NCBI GenBank assembly: GCA_947396885.1
Contig: OX377205.1
Location: forward strand, 68,854,969-68,918,968
Direction of reading: 5' to 3'
Origin: Heligmosomoides polygyrus polygyrus
Lineage: Eukaryota; Nematoda; Chromadorea; Rhabditida; Heligmosomidae
DNA: 64,000 nucleotides
The notes under the pieces are model-generated. The model was not told where the DNA came from, searched no databases, and saw only the letters and a list, made by a program, of their open reading frames with translations. This document shows positions 1 through 12,239 of the stretch, in pieces (positions within the stretch are counted from its first letter, which is position 1; every line of letters starts with the position of its first letter). Made by a program: the position numbers and the translations under genes.

Positions 1-20
1 ATATATTCGAATAGCGACGA

Positions 21-104
21 CTTTCGAGCATTCGAATTCGAATACATTCGAAAATCGCAATTTTTCGAGCATTCGAATTCGAATACATTCGAAAATCGCG
101 TTTT
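21..104. repeat. 41-bp tandem repeat, two copies
   Basis: Two adjacent copies of an AT-rich unit containing CGAGCATTCGAATTCGAATA are spaced exactly 41 bp apart. The flanks (1-20 and 105-140) hold further TTCGAA-rich degenerate units. It is probably the edge of a satellite or subterminal repeat that continues left of the window. Confidence 0.7.
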
Positions 105-140
105 TTCGAAAGTTCGAATACGAAAATTCATTCGGGCTCG

Positions 141-2416
141 ACTATAATGCATGTATAGTCGAAACCATAAAGTCGTATCCAAAGCCTTCGAGTGAAGTTA
201 TTCTGCACCGTTTCTAATGTGGCTTGGTTGCGCATGTATTGTAAGTGAACTCGATACTGTAATGCCGTACTCGAGTATGGGACGGACATAAGAAATGTGA
301 GCAATGTTTGATAAACCGGCCCTCTTCAACGTCAAAGCTGACTAGCCGAGCTTGTGGGCAAGCATCTGAGTACGCGTATTGCGAATAGCTCTGCCTTTCT
401 CGCTATTATGTACTTCGCAGTGTTCAAAGGACGCCACTTAAGCGCCCAAATTTCAACATCCCCCCATATACATACATATAACGCGCACGTTATTTTTCAA
501 AAAAAGGAAAGATTCTCGACACTAGTCCCACAAGTAGACCACTGAGATATTCCCTCTGGAACATTATTCATGTTTGATCAACCCACCCTCTTCAACGTCT
601 AATTTGTCGTAGTCGTAGATGCCTTCCAACTCTTCAAAGAACTTCGGCATAATCCTTTCTGCCAGCTTCTTTTCTTTTTTTTTGATGCAGGCTTTCGAAC
701 GCTGAACTTATTCCAAAGTTCAAAGTTAGCAAATGCATCATTACACGAGGGTTAGAGCAGGTGAAGGCAAATGGATAGCGTATAACTGAACTCGCATATA
801 ACCAAGCGGTTGCTTACATTTTGTGGCTGTACCATATACCTGCTGGGAAAGCTCAGCGTTCTATTGGTGAGATAGTGCCAAGATTAAAAATGGCCTGCTT
901 AAGGTTAAGCTTTCATGTCATATCCAGGCACGTGTGTGAAAAGCACGTGAAGGTTGCTTGCATGCTTTGTTGTCACCGTCTGCACCACTCACATAAACAA
1001 GAGGTTTGCAAACACGCAAAACAAAATTCCCGAACCGCTGACCTACTCTTGAGGAGACGCCAACCGATGGAAGATGACAATGAAGTTGAGAGCTGTATAA
1101 TGACAAGAAGAGCCAAAAGGTCGAACTCGCACCATCACCTCGCTCCCATGGAGCACCTTTCACCTCCCACAACTCTGCTAAATGTTGTACTCGGGTGAAG
1201 GAACCTACATTTCGTTGCTTCTGATCATTAGGAAGAGAGGCGATTCTGCCTGTGTTCCTCACCTCATTTGTTGAGACCTTCAGTTCAAGTGCTTCTTTGC
1301 TTAGAAGGATCTGCCGGTGACACTGAAGCCATATTGATTGACGGATGCAATGTCGTTGTTTTCTGTATGTCTGGCTATTAATTTCCTTCAGAAACATTTC
1401 AAATCCAACATAAATCAAAAGTCGGTATAGAAATCGAGGTTGTACTGCTCGCAAAGATCGATGTTATACTGATGGGACGATAACTCGAGAGGTCAGAATA
1501 CGGTGGCTTCTTTTAAAAGCAGCTACCATAAGCATGTTCCCTACGTAGAGGTAGGTGTTAGAGCTAAGGTTACATATGTTTGACAGGGGAGCACAAAGCG
1601 ATGACAACCTTGCCCATGGACTGTGCAGGGATTATATCAGGTGTAGTTTTTTCCAATTATTTATTTCAATGTGCATACAGGACACACGTCAGAGAATTCC
1701 ACGAACCTACACAAAAAACCAACATACATAGCAAGATGCAATTCTAATCACACCTTTTCTAAGCCTGATACTCTGGCAGGGCACGTTTTGCCATCCTTAT
1801 GAACACCATGGACTGCGAGGAGGGAGGTTCGCCGCTTTCACGCTTACAAAAGGCTCGTTGCGCTCTACCCGCGAAGAGCGAGTTCCTCTACACCAATTTC
1901 AAGAATTGCCCTGACACAACTTATATGCCAGAGTAATCGCTAGTTCATTAAAAGAACAGCAAGCTGCACAAATGTCACCGTCTATTCGCCCACATTAAAA
2001 CCAAACAGTGCTGCCTTCGAATTAGGTTAACAACCATTTTAATAACGTCCCTGCTTTTGTTCCTATGATGATCGAAAAATGATTTGTGAAAATGCGCTGC
2101 CAACATAGTCGCTCGCTGCTGACCAGTTTAGCCTACGTTATGCCATCGCTCTGGGGTGAACGATGGTGTCGACAACAGAATAATTCGTGGCGGGGCCGTA
2201 TCAGACGCTCACCAAGCCTATGTTCCTATCACTGGAGGCCCTATAGAGAAGGAATTTTGGAGAGAGAACACCAAGCGTTCAGTCCCTCCGCGGTCGGTGC
2301 AACGACACGGCAAACCTCTTCAATTCCTTCAATAGCTAACAAACACAAACTGTCGAAGGCAAGCAGTAAATAAGTAGACATGAAATCTCGCACAGTAGAT
2401 GTTTAATAGCAACTTA
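141..2416. other. Unassigned stretch
   Basis: I see no supported gene. The longest open frame (918-1454, minus) has mildly biased composition but no motif I trust. An open frame at 2086-2373 shows no family signature. The sequence probably contains old, unrecognisable repeats. Confidence 0.4.
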
Positions 2417-3655
2417 TAAGGTTGATCAAAAAGTCTTGCAACACCTTACGTTACTGCCTGTTAAATTTGTTGAAGCTCTTATAGTATTGATCTTGTATGG
2501 GGACTTCACAGCACATCCTCGAAGCTGTCTCAAGCATACTGTATAAGACCTCGTTGAATACGAATACAGCAACAATGTCAACGATAAGCAGCAACATGCT
2601 ACGATTTATCGTCTACTACGAATTTCTGCAAGGCAATTCCGCGAGGACTGCAGCCTCCAATGTTTGCGCTGCCATTCGAGGAGCGGCCACAGCGACCCGT
2701 TGGCATCACCGCTTCAAGGCTGGAGATATCTCTCGAAGGTCGACCTCGTTCCGGACGCCCCTCTGTTGTGGAAGAAGAGAGCTTGCGCGAAGCCTTCAAG
2801 GTGAAGCGAAATTCAACCACTCGCGAATTGACGGCGACACTTGGATGTACGCACAGCACCGTTGTGAGTCAGCTGGAGATCCTTGGGTACCGCAAAGATT
2901 TGTCGTCCGGGCACCACATGATCTGCGGAACTCTGACAAGGCATGCCGAATCAGTGTTGCTGAGTCGCTCCTTTTTCGCCCGCATAGAAAGAGCTTTCTA
3001 AAGGACATTGCTACTGGTGATGAAAGCTGGAGTCTTTATGTTAACCACTTCCGCAAGAGCCAATGGCTACCACACGGAGACCCGGATCCAATACAACCGA
3101 AACGTGCACGCCACGAAAAGAAGGCTCTTCTGTGTTGCTGGTGGAACCTCAGAAGGCATGCTTTATTGGGATTTGCTGGATAGTGAAACCACAGACACGG
3201 CATCTGTCTGCGCTACCCAGCTCCAGAGTTTGGCCGACGCCAAAAACGTCCAGAACGGGAAAATGTCTACCTGCTGCAGACAACGCGCGTCATCATGTCG
3301 CAAAAGAGTCGCGCGAAAATCCAGGAGTTAGGCTGGGAAGTTCTGCCTCATCCACCGCACTTTCCAGCACTCGCTCCTTCTGACTACCACCTGTTCAGAA
3401 CTCCAGAGCAGCATCTTCGAGGTAGAGAATACGATGATCGACGACAACTGGAAATGGAGGTTTCTGATTTGTTTTCCTCACAGTCCTTGGAATTCTTCCG
3501 GAAATAATTGAAAGACTGGCTGAAAGATGGGGCAGGATCCTAGACTTGGATGTGGAATATATCATGGACTAAGTTTGTGTATATTGTACATATTATATTG
3601 TATTGCATAGTAATATTGTTGTGCTAGTGTTGCAAGACTTTTCGATCAACCTGTA
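2417..3655 (+). mobile_element. mariner element, bandit-like, near complete
   Basis: The termini are near-perfect inverted repeats of about 26 bp: AGGTTGATCAAAAAGTCTTG at 2419 onward matches the reverse complement of 3627-3652 with one difference. The element lies between TA dinucleotides (2417-2418 and 3654-3655), as expected for Tc1/mariner. The roughly 1.24 kb length is standard for mariner. The interior encodes a frameshifted DD34D transposase on the + strand. The protein text closely resembles the hookworm bandit group of mariners (recognised from general knowledge, not searched). One extra base sits between the right repeat and its TA. Confidence 0.9.
2578..3507 (+). pseudogene. mariner transposase pseudogene (DD34D)
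   Basis: Transposase of the mariner family, which would cut and paste the element through its terminal repeats in the nucleus. The N-terminal helix-turn-helix starts with FIVYYEFLQGNSARTAASNV near 2602. The second DNA-binding part (GRPSVVEEESLREAFKVK, about 2755-2808) sits in another frame. Catalytic positions are visible: D1 in TGDESW (about 3015), D2 in ADNARHHVAKESR (about 3275) and D3 in LAPSDYHLF (about 3375). The D2-D3 interval counts as 34 residues once the frame changes are ignored. At least three frame changes break the reading frame, so the copy cannot make a full protein. The expected length is about 340 aa. Confidence 0.88.
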
Positions 3656-4145
3656 TATGCTCATGTTCAGCTTCATCTCTATGTTAATTAACTTTCCATA
3701 AGGCACACATAAAAAAGAAATACAGCCCTTCCCAAAATCAACCAAAGGCCAGGGAATGTCGAATGTCGAGTAAATACAACGAATAGGTATTACAAAACTA
3801 AAAAAGAGAACAGTGAAGCAATCGTTGGTGAATTCCAAATCAACTTCGTATTTCAGCAACATTTCTGACTCTGATGTTTATGGCCGTTCCACGTCAACAG
3901 AGCCTGAAGAATTTTTGAAACCTTCAGATATATGTAACCCTCTAGCCTTATAAGTAAGGAGCGCAGTTCATGATGTAATTTTAGGATAGGAAAATTGACC
4001 AACCTATGTGTAAGGCAGATCTCAACTACTTTGAGAAGAGTCACTGATGATGAAGACCAGAGGTATTTATTCCCCACTCAAGCGCTGGGCGCTTCGAATA
4101 CGGGAATATGCTTGTAGAAATAGAAGGAGTTTAGGAGAGAAAATG
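3656..4145. other. Unassigned stretch
   Basis: AT-rich sequence after the mariner with no convincing gene, repeat or RNA signal. Confidence 0.4.
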
Positions 4146-4736
4146 TTTCGGTCTTTATTTATTTATTTATTTATTCAGCACATAATTGTGCGGTCAATAC
4201 CAAGCGTTAAACACAACGTTAGAACACAACAACATTAATAATGGGAATTAACCAAGCTGTACATACGGAACAAAATCGTTAATAAAACTCTAATAAAAAG
4301 AAAAAAGAAAGCACGGATTGCGATTTGGATTTTTGGATTTTTTAGGATAGCAGCAATTGTCATGTTTCAAGAGATTTACGACCACTGTTTGTTTGTTTCG
4401 CCAAGAGTAGCCCTGCTTTGTTTTAATATAATAATAAAATTCTATAGAAGTCTTCAAAAACATGAACATAAAAGGTCAAAACAGAAAGCATCCGTAAAGT
4501 CATCCTGGCCGTAAATGCGTTAGGACTGCGACCTACACGCACGATTTTGGGGCGGGCCCTGTATCTCAAGGGCCTCTTTAAACTGAAACGCACCCCGGCG
4601 ATGGCGTGGAAGGGAGGCACGCATGTAGAGTACACATGTCCATACGGAATAGTACAATTTAAAAATTAAAAGAACATGGTCGATATAGAAGATAAAAAGA
4701 TTAAAATATGTAGAAAGATAAATGATTAAATTATAA
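4146..4736 (-). repeat. Possible LINE 3' end with (TTTA)n tail, minus strand
   Basis: A run of TTTATTTATTTATTTATTTA at 4151-4175 is followed by AT-rich sequence with several AATAAA-like words. The same arrangement borders the CR1-like LINE relics near 26760 and 56450, where coding sequence is visible. Here no reverse-transcriptase motif is readable, so this is only a probable untranslated 3' fragment. Confidence 0.35.
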
Positions 4737-4748
4737 TAATAATCAGAA

Positions 4749-5043
4749 AGGGCGCGTGTAGCGCAGTCGGAGGAGGCGCGACTGTCGCGTGCACCCGATA
4801 CCAGGTTCCTGGTTCGGATTTCCCGCCCAGGCCAACCAAGCCTTCCATCCCTCCGGGGTCGGTGAATTGGTACCAGACTTGTCTGGGAAAGATAGAGCGC
4901 TGACTTGTTCATCGGCTGGCCACCGCGAGTCATTGTATGGCCAAATACGCATTCATGTCGCCTCCACGACATCCCGTAGAAGTAGAATACGCTGGCGCAT
5001 CCCAGAAGGGATTGACTAACGCCGTCCTTTATCCTTTATCCTT
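4749..5043 (+). mobile_element. tRNA-derived SINE, full-length copy with target duplication
   Basis: A 295-bp element is bounded by a 12-bp direct duplication TAATAATCAGAA (4737-4748 and 5044-5055). Its head looks like a tRNA: an A-box-like TAGCGCAGTCGG at 4759-4770 and a B-box-like GGTTCGGATTT at 4811-4821, about 40 bp apart. These are internal RNA polymerase III promoter elements. The body runs through GAATTGGTACCAGACTTGTC and GGCTGGCCACCGC and ends in CTTTATCCTTTATCC repeats. There is no coding capacity. The duplication shows LINE-style insertion. Other copies in the window are at 9535, 16063, 18164, 19524, 27455 and 43716. Confidence 0.88.
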
Positions 5044-5046
5044 TAA

Positions 5047-5135
5047 TAATCAGAAGCTACTAATGGGCAACCCAAACACAAGCTTATAAGTCAGAAATCA
5101 GAAGCTGCTCCTAGGCAATCCAAACACAACTGTGA
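5047..5135 (+). repeat. Two-copy short direct repeat
   Basis: AATCAGAAGCTACTAATGGG is followed about 48 bp later by AATCAGAAGCTGCTCCTAGG, each then continuing into CAA(C/T)CCAAACACAA. It lies directly after the SINE and overlaps its right target duplication. Confidence 0.6.
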
Positions 5136-5640
5136 AGAAGTAGAAAGAGTCAAGAAGATAACCAAACAAGGCAGAAAACCAGGAACTTGTTAAAAAACGA
5201 AACTAACTTTGAAAATACTAACCAATAAATTGGTCAATGGAAGGAAACAGTCCAGAAAATGAGCGGATAACAAGAACGAATAAGCCACACAAAAGAAAAC
5301 ACTGGTGGAGGGCAGAAAACAGATTAGGCGAAAAATGCGATGTGTGGGCGAAATTCTAGCATGGTCAATCATTCCAAACTCACTCAACACGTACTAGAAG
5401 TAGAAAAACTGCTAAGCACACTTCTAGTGGACGGTCACCATGGGTAACCTCTCCTTCTACTGGTAGGATATTGTAACAGCTCTTGAGGAAATTGGCGAAA
5501 CTGGCGAACTCATTGGTCTCTCTATGCATCAACAGCTACAAAAAAACGATAATGATCACCTAAGTAGTAGTCCAAAAATAAAGATAAAAAACAAGTTTAG
5601 CCTGCTTTGCTGCACAGAACACTCGCAGTAGTCCCCAAAA
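5136..5640. other. Unassigned stretch
   Basis: A-rich sequence; nothing recognised. Confidence 0.4.
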
Positions 5641-6441
5641 GCTATAGTGCAACGAAGTTATATGTGGTTCATCAGACTCATTTTCGGTTCGTCCAGATTT
5701 ATGCTGTATACTAACCACCTTTGTAGCGAAAACAGCTTTGAATCTCCGGAAGTGCATGGAATATCCACTTCCTACCATGTGTTCCCACAGCTTCTCTCTC
5801 GCGCCCAGCTGGTATCGCCACCGCTCGCAATTTTTCGCTGCACGTCGACAGCTGACGCTGCTCCACCGGCGAGCGAGGGCGCGCCGATCGAGAAGTTCCG
5901 TCGCGACGCGGCGAGGGTAGCCCTCGGCCGGCGAGATGCACGTGGGGTTCCCATGCGTGGCAGAGAGCGTGGCTGGAGCGAGCAGCCGTACGTCTCCACG
6001 CCACGGCAACCGCAGAGACCGTCGCGACTGACGGAGCGTCCAGACGTCGTGTACCAGGGCGGCATTGACCTCGACACGACCGGACAGCTGATGCCCTCAT
6101 CTGCCCCCACCTCGACCCGCGACCCTAGTAGGTGTTCCCGAGGACCACTTTCTCGTGCTGTACTACTTCCTGGTTCCTCTTGCCCACGTGAATCCAGTGA
6201 ACCGCGTCGCAACAAAGCCGGTATTCTTGAGGAAACTGGCACCGCCAATTCCGCCCCTTGTCGACGCACTGGCCCTTTCTCTTGGGAGCTGGACCTCCCT
6301 GCTTGGCGGAAATCTCGCCTCTTTTCTGATGTTTCTTGTTCCTCGAGATTTAGTTTTCCAACAGAGCATAGTGATTGCAGACCGTCTGTAGTAGCGCTTG
6401 CACAGAGCTCCACGTTGAAGGAATCCTATCAATTACGCTGA
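5640..6441 (+). other. GC-rich patch with long open frames, possible exon
   Basis: A sharp rise in GC against AT-rich flanks. A + strand frame stays open over 5647-6441 and, between about 5843 and 6128, strongly prefers G or C at third codon positions. An acceptor-like GACAG (about 5843) and donor-like GTAGGT (about 6128) bracket this core. The predicted residues are R- and P-rich with no domain I recognise. A minus frame of 213 aa overlaps. It could be an exon of an unidentified gene or a CpG-rich promoter region; transcript data would be needed to choose. Confidence 0.3.
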
Positions 6442-9400
6442 TAACTTCGTTCGCAGCCATACGCATTCACTGCCACTGCCGTAAACCTAGTACACCTGTG
6501 AAAAGGCTAGCTCGGCAAGCCTACTGATTCTTGATTTGCTATGATCTCCATTCCCTGACACGCTGTTTTTGATGCAGCAGGCCGCAGTGAGGAAGATCTT
6601 CAGATGAGGAGCCATTTCATATATTGAGCATAATTTAGTGGATGCGATTCCATGTGCAACGAGCCGGCGTGTTCTATTGAAAGAGTTGAGAATTACACAA
6701 CACAGCCTCCCAGGTGTGGCAGTATCTTTTGCCGACTGTACGAAGACGAAATTAAATAGGACATGCAGTTGAAGATGTTATGTCATACTTATGAAGCAAC
6801 AAAAGAAGCGTTTTGTTGTTGGATGACATCAGTTCTTATGGGTCCATTTCAGATTTATTATATTAAGCGCATCATGAAATGGGCACCGCTTTCGTCGGAG
6901 AGCTAGCAGAATCTGGAACTCTTTCGATGGCTAGTCTCACGGTCTTAAAAGATTCTGCTATGGTTCACTTGTCCAGCTTGGCTGGAGTGACTGCTCCGCT
7001 ATGGAATCCCTCCGATGTAGACGAAAAACGTGAGGGCTACTTTGCGTAGTCATCATGCATAGTTGCCACTTCAATTTTGGTGGATTTTTATAGATTCAAC
7101 AGAAAATAAAAGCAACTCCCTACGATCTTGATCTAAATATCAGCCCAGTGCGTCGTCGTTGAACTACATGTTATATCCGATCGAAAATCTTCGGGTAATT
7201 GGATGACTCGGATAACGGCAACTTCGCTGGCCCCGGATTTTGGGATGATTTGAATCGGGAATTCGAAAATGATCCACTCGAATCCAATGTATACTTGAAA
7301 CCGTGAACTGAGATTAGGCTTGCTGTTGATCCAAGCCTTGAAAACAGTCACCACTTAACCGGCTTCTCACCTCCTGAATTGAGTAATGAAATGCTGGACT
7401 TCGTCTTCAACCCATTTCCATCACATGATTCCTCCTCTTAGCCCTCTGGTAGTCTGGAACTGATCTTTATCTGAAGCCCGATCCCTGTTTTTACTCAACA
7501 CTGGCAGTAATCACAATCACAGATTGCTCTCGTAACTCGTTCAGTAGATCCTTCGAAAACGTCTCAACACCTCCGGGATAGAATGGCTGCGACAATGGCA
7601 CACTCCAGAAGTTGCTCATGACCCTACATATTCGCTTTTTTTCTGTATGTGCTCCTTGTTACAAACGAAAACTCCAAACTTTTTCTCCTCCTCTTCCAGC
7701 ATTCCTCTTCCTATCCGTTGACGGATATGGGCGGACGCTTCTGTTGATGCCTTCAGAATATCTCTGTCTTCAAAAGGTTATCGTGCCTATACTTCAGCCA
7801 TCGACTGCACGACGGAGTTCCTCCTTGAACAAATTGCTCAAACGGGAAAATCGCAGCGGTAGCCTGGATATTAGGAACCTTCCGATAGCGTTCAGCAACT
7901 AGTATAAAAGTCGGCGTCAGTCAATCCCTCAAGAGATGCGCTGCGCATTCTATATCTACTGGATAACTTGACTGCTTGCATGACCTTTAGACTGCATAGC
8001 GACGACCAGGAGATGAACAAGTTAGTGCTTTATCCTTACCAGATAAAAGTCTGGTAGCAGGCCACAGAGGGATGGATGGCTTAATTTTCTGGGCTGTTAC
8101 CAACAACCTGGATTCAAGATGCAAACGGCAGCTGACGCCTCTATCAACTGCGATCGTTCCCAGGCTTCCATAACCCGCCTTTAAGTCCCCTTGATAGAAT
8201 ACTGACGCACCAAATGAATATTTGGTCTCCTTTCAAAATGGGTGCATCGAATAAGGGTGTAGAAAGCCAAAAAAGTCAGAACTGCGCCCAAGACACTTTC
8301 AGATCTTTTCACGGCTCAGAAGAAGGCGGTTGTACCTAAACGTAAGCCGAATAAAGAAATACACCAATCCTGCTTCAACAGCTTTGCGAGGTCCTACAGC
8401 ACAGATAAAGGAGACTCAACGCCAGTCGAACATAGAATGCTCCAAGCATTGGGAATTTCTACAAATTTTTGCATTAAATAAGGGTGCAAAGTTGATTGAA
8501 TCCCATCATTCCTTCGAATGTGCTGCACTGGTAGAAGACTATGTATCAGCGGCCTAATGTCGGAACTGAACAAAAATCGATGGCACCCGGAGCTTCCAAA
8601 AGAGAAGAAACGAGGAATAAAATAAACGACTCCTTCCCCTTTTAGGATCTATTCATCATGCCCGAAAATATCCGTAGGTGGTCTGAGCCTTTGAAAGCAG
8701 GATAAATCCCCCATCTGCGCTGCACAGCGAAAAAGTAAAAAGACGCAGAGTTGCTCCACCCTCGTAAGTGCAGAAAGCATCTCGAGCTTCCGGCTGCGAC
8801 GAGTTTCGAATAGAGAAGCCGTTTCAAGTCACCATAAATCATGTGGACCTTTCACGTAAAATCTGAGGCAGTACGTGGTTCGGAAAAAGAAGCACGTGCA
8901 CATGCCAACTGATAGGCCGGACTTCTTTACAAATGCTCGTAAATTAGTGCGTCGCACTTTATGCGGTCCGCATCACCTCCCTCTAGAACGAACCATCAAT
9001 GTCACCTCCAGAACGATTTTTGGGCGAAAGTCGTCAAAAATGTTCGTTTTCCATAACAGAATATAGAAGAGAAATCTGATGAGTGTGATATTTTTTTCCA
9101 GAAATATGAAGCGCAATTTCATCAACATGATGTGATGCTTCCATCTGCATCTGTTCTTCGATGAACAGCTGCAAGTAGTGCAATGCGGTGCCCTTTGAAG
9201 CTCTTCAGAGGTTGAAAAAATTTGGTGCTTTATTAGCATCCTCATCCGACCGCTATCGACGTTGGACTGCATTATATTTCTCACTCTCGCTTTCTTCTGC
9301 TTTATCGGCAGTCGACGTCATCTGTGCAACCTATGGCTATGCAATCAGTTCCACTTTTTTTCGTTTTTAGCAATTTCGAGGCCTCATCTGAAGCTCATTT

Positions 9401-9534
9401 GCTATCTGATGGAGAGATAAGGCGGTCAATTGGTTTTTCGTTCTCTTGAGTGCAAGGACAAAAATTGTCTGTGTTGCTTGGGAACGCTTTTTATGAATTT
9501 TCCCTTGTAATATTTCAGACTACTGAGCGGAGGT
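6442..9534. other. Unassigned stretch
   Basis: No open frame here shows a recognisable domain, and no terminal inverted repeats stand out. The composition is ordinary nematode intergenic or intronic DNA. Confidence 0.4.
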
Positions 9535-9681
9535 CCCTCCGGGGTCGGTGAATTGGTACCAGACTTGTCTGGGAAGGACAAAGCGCTGACTTGTTCATCG
9601 GCTGGCCACCGCAAGTCATTGTATGGTCAAATACGCATTCAAGTTGCCTCCACGACATCCCGTAGAAGTAGAGTGCGTCCC
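9535..9681 (+). mobile_element. SINE fragment, 5' truncated
   Basis: Starts within the SINE body at CCCTCCGGGGTCGGTGAATT and runs through the GGCTGGCCACCGC block and CTCCACGACATCCCGTAGAA, then diverges. The tRNA-like head and the CTTTATC tail are missing. Strand matches the 4749 copy. Confidence 0.8.
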
Positions 9682-11779
9682 AATTTTTTTGGATGACGAT
9701 TGCGAGAGAAAGAAACGAATGGCGATTGCGTTGGGGCCCGCACGACCAGTGAGGACGAGCCGTCTAAGTATCTAAGTAAGTAAGTAATATTGCAGACGGG
9801 GAATTCCTAGTTTGCGGGAACTAAACTTAAATGAGCAATTTTTCCCTCGACTACACCCATCACCTCCTTGCTGACGTCGCCCGAATGCCTGCACACCAGG
9901 AATAAACCGTTATCCGTTAGCTGGTCTACTGTGGGCTCTGGCCGATCCCGTGGTTTTTGACTGATAACGAACAACAAATTAGTCATTTAAGTTTGTGCAT
10001 CGTGTCTGAAGGTTTAAGACGAAAAACTATAACCACAGGGGTGACCACGAACTGCAGCAGAAAACATTTAGACCCAACAGGAATAGATAAGGTGATTCCT
10101 CCAGACTGGAAACGATTCATTTCATTTTGTTTTGGCCTCAAGCGGCTGTTACTGAGGTTTCACGCTGATGCAACTATGCTTGGTCCAAACTGCGCCGGTG
10201 GTATAGAGGCCTGTCATCATATCCTTTAAGGAGATGGTACGGGTTAGAGTCTCACCTAGTGCTGGAGTTTTGATCGCAAAACATCGTTGGAACTGCTTCT
10301 ATAATACTTACTAGATCCATGGCGTCCAATTCCACTAATGCAAAACACATTTGGATTCATTTCGATCCTTGTATTTTACTCAGAACCTTTCCCTATTGTG
10401 TAGATCGAGGAGACAAATCAATCTATCCAAGGGAGAATGAACTGCTAAAAGTCAGTGTGAATCAATCATTTCGAACGCACTAGGTACTCTACTAACCGAA
10501 AACACAATCCGCTATAACCTTTGAATGACTTGCGCTTAACTGTTGATAGACCAGCAGCCTTTTATCCTTCCAGATAATTCTTTCCAATAGGCTCTTAAAC
10601 GACAGCAACAAATGTTCATGGAGCTACATATGGAACCATGATTGGTATGCAAATAAGTTAGCCTTTGTGGATATGGCCCCACCCTCCAATGTGAAGCGCT
10701 CTCGCATTACGTACGAAAACCTTCTGCTACTCTTCCCAGATAGGTTTAGCACCAACTCAACAAGGGGGTAAGGGTTTTGGTACCGTTTGGCACCAGCGAA
10801 TTCAACATTGTTTCGGAGCGCACACAACCAGTTGTTCCTTGAATAGCACCACACGGGCCCATATAATTCTCTAGAACTTCCATATGCATCGACTTCAATA
10901 CACACATATTAAAATAAAGAAAAATGAAAGCGAAAAACATAAAATTGCACCTTTTGTTGTTTCTCCAAAGTGGTTCGTTTCGCCACTTACTTCCAGGCAA
11001 CCTTTTTTGTAATAACTCCTTGCCGGTGGGTCGTCAGTGAAGAGAAAGGTGTTGTAACGTTTTGGAATGTGCAGAATTACAATTTTCAATTCTGATAACT
11101 TTAATGTTTGTAAACGTAAAATGTTTTTTAAAAAACTTAAATTTTTGTATTTTGTGTTCCATTTTGTAAATATAATTTAGTTAATTTGTATTTAAAATTT
11201 GGTTAAAATTATGAAGAATTAGAAACTTCCAGTGCGTCGATCAGCTGACTCTACGTCTTCGTTTTAACGAAAATAGCTTGAGTGTAATAGGGTATTTGCT
11301 ATCACAAGGAATAACTCATTTCATCTCATCTCATATCTCAACGACTACCCAGGAAAACAAAATGACATACTACAGTGTAAGTCAGTTTGTTTTCTCAAGA
11401 ATTTTAGCACGGGGCATCATTCTATATCTTACTCTTGTCTCTTAGCCTTAATTTGTTATTTTGAGTACAAGTGCTCCGTCACGCCTATCGGCGTGCCTTG
11501 CACTTGCGCGCTTCGCGCGTTGCAGTATCACTAAGCTAATGACAATCACATCGAGCTATCTGCTCTACTTGTACAGCTTTCTTCCCTACCTAGGAGTACA
11601 AAAGGCTCGCAGTACGTACAGCACATAGTATCATAGGGCGATCTATTGGTTCCTCACTACTGGTCCTCCCTTAGTGAAGCGGTCCCCCATTACTGGTACC
11701 GGTCCCCCTCAATGATCCACACTTTGCGGACAAGTCTTCGGCACACCTTCTGAATCTACAGGCACTTTGGGCGACGTCT
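9682..11779. other. Unassigned stretch
   Basis: Open frames on the minus strand at 10624-11089 overlap each other and show no known domain. A small hairpin-rich stretch (GTCACGCCTATCGGCGTGCC and GCGCGCTTCGCGCG, about 11478-11522) resembles the GC hairpins near other repeats but is not enough for a call. Confidence 0.35.
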
Positions 11780-12235
11780 TCGGCAAGCACGTCTACTTGA
11801 ATCCCCCAACACGTTGAGCGACGTCTTTGGCACGTCTTCTTAGTCCCAGGCACATCATGCGGCAAAAACGAACTTCAGATTCATGTTGTGCGATTTCTAC
11901 TACCCCAGGGCTGAAGTTTCCAGGAAGGTAGAAGACGTATGGGTATTTTCCGCTATTTTTCCGCACCGTAATTTGATCAATATCGATTGATGGCATCGAC
12001 ACTTCAAAAACAAACTTCAGATTCGTGTTCATGGACCTCAATTTCCCTACAGCCGAAGCTCCCAGGCAGGGAGAAGACGTCTGGGTATCTTTCGCTATTT
12101 TCGTGTCGTAATTTTTCCCCTCCCCCATTTCGCCCCCCCCCCCCCATTTTTCCCCTCCCCCATTTCCTCCCCCCCCCCCCCATTTTTCACACCGATTTTC
12201 CCCCCGCTAGTTTCTGCGGCGCCGCCGACCGATAG
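11780..12235. repeat. Degenerate repeat related to 47280-47480, with poly-C tracts
   Basis: Two imperfect copies of a segment containing CTTCAGATTCRTGTTC, then CTACCCCAGGG or CTACAGCCGAAG, then GAAGACGTMTGGGTAT lie at about 11870-11955 and 12012-12100. The CTTCAGATTCGTGTTC word recurs in the Helitron-like element at about 47385. It ends in long C runs separated by ATTTTTCCCC (about 12120-12215). Confidence 0.55.
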
Positions 12236-12239
12236 GATG

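Noticed and set aside
918..1454. BEL/Pao-like integrase fragment
   Set aside because: A short stretch (TGRIASLPNDQK) recalls BEL/Pao sequence before the integrase, but the following zinc-finger His and Cys pattern cannot be found.
2281..2310. Small SINE fragment
   Set aside because: Only about 17 bp (TCCCTCCGCGGTCGGTG) match; no neighbouring SINE blocks.
4757..4822. Functional tRNA gene
   Set aside because: A- and B-box-like words are present, but they head a 295-bp repeated element with target duplications; no cloverleaf acceptor stem was found.
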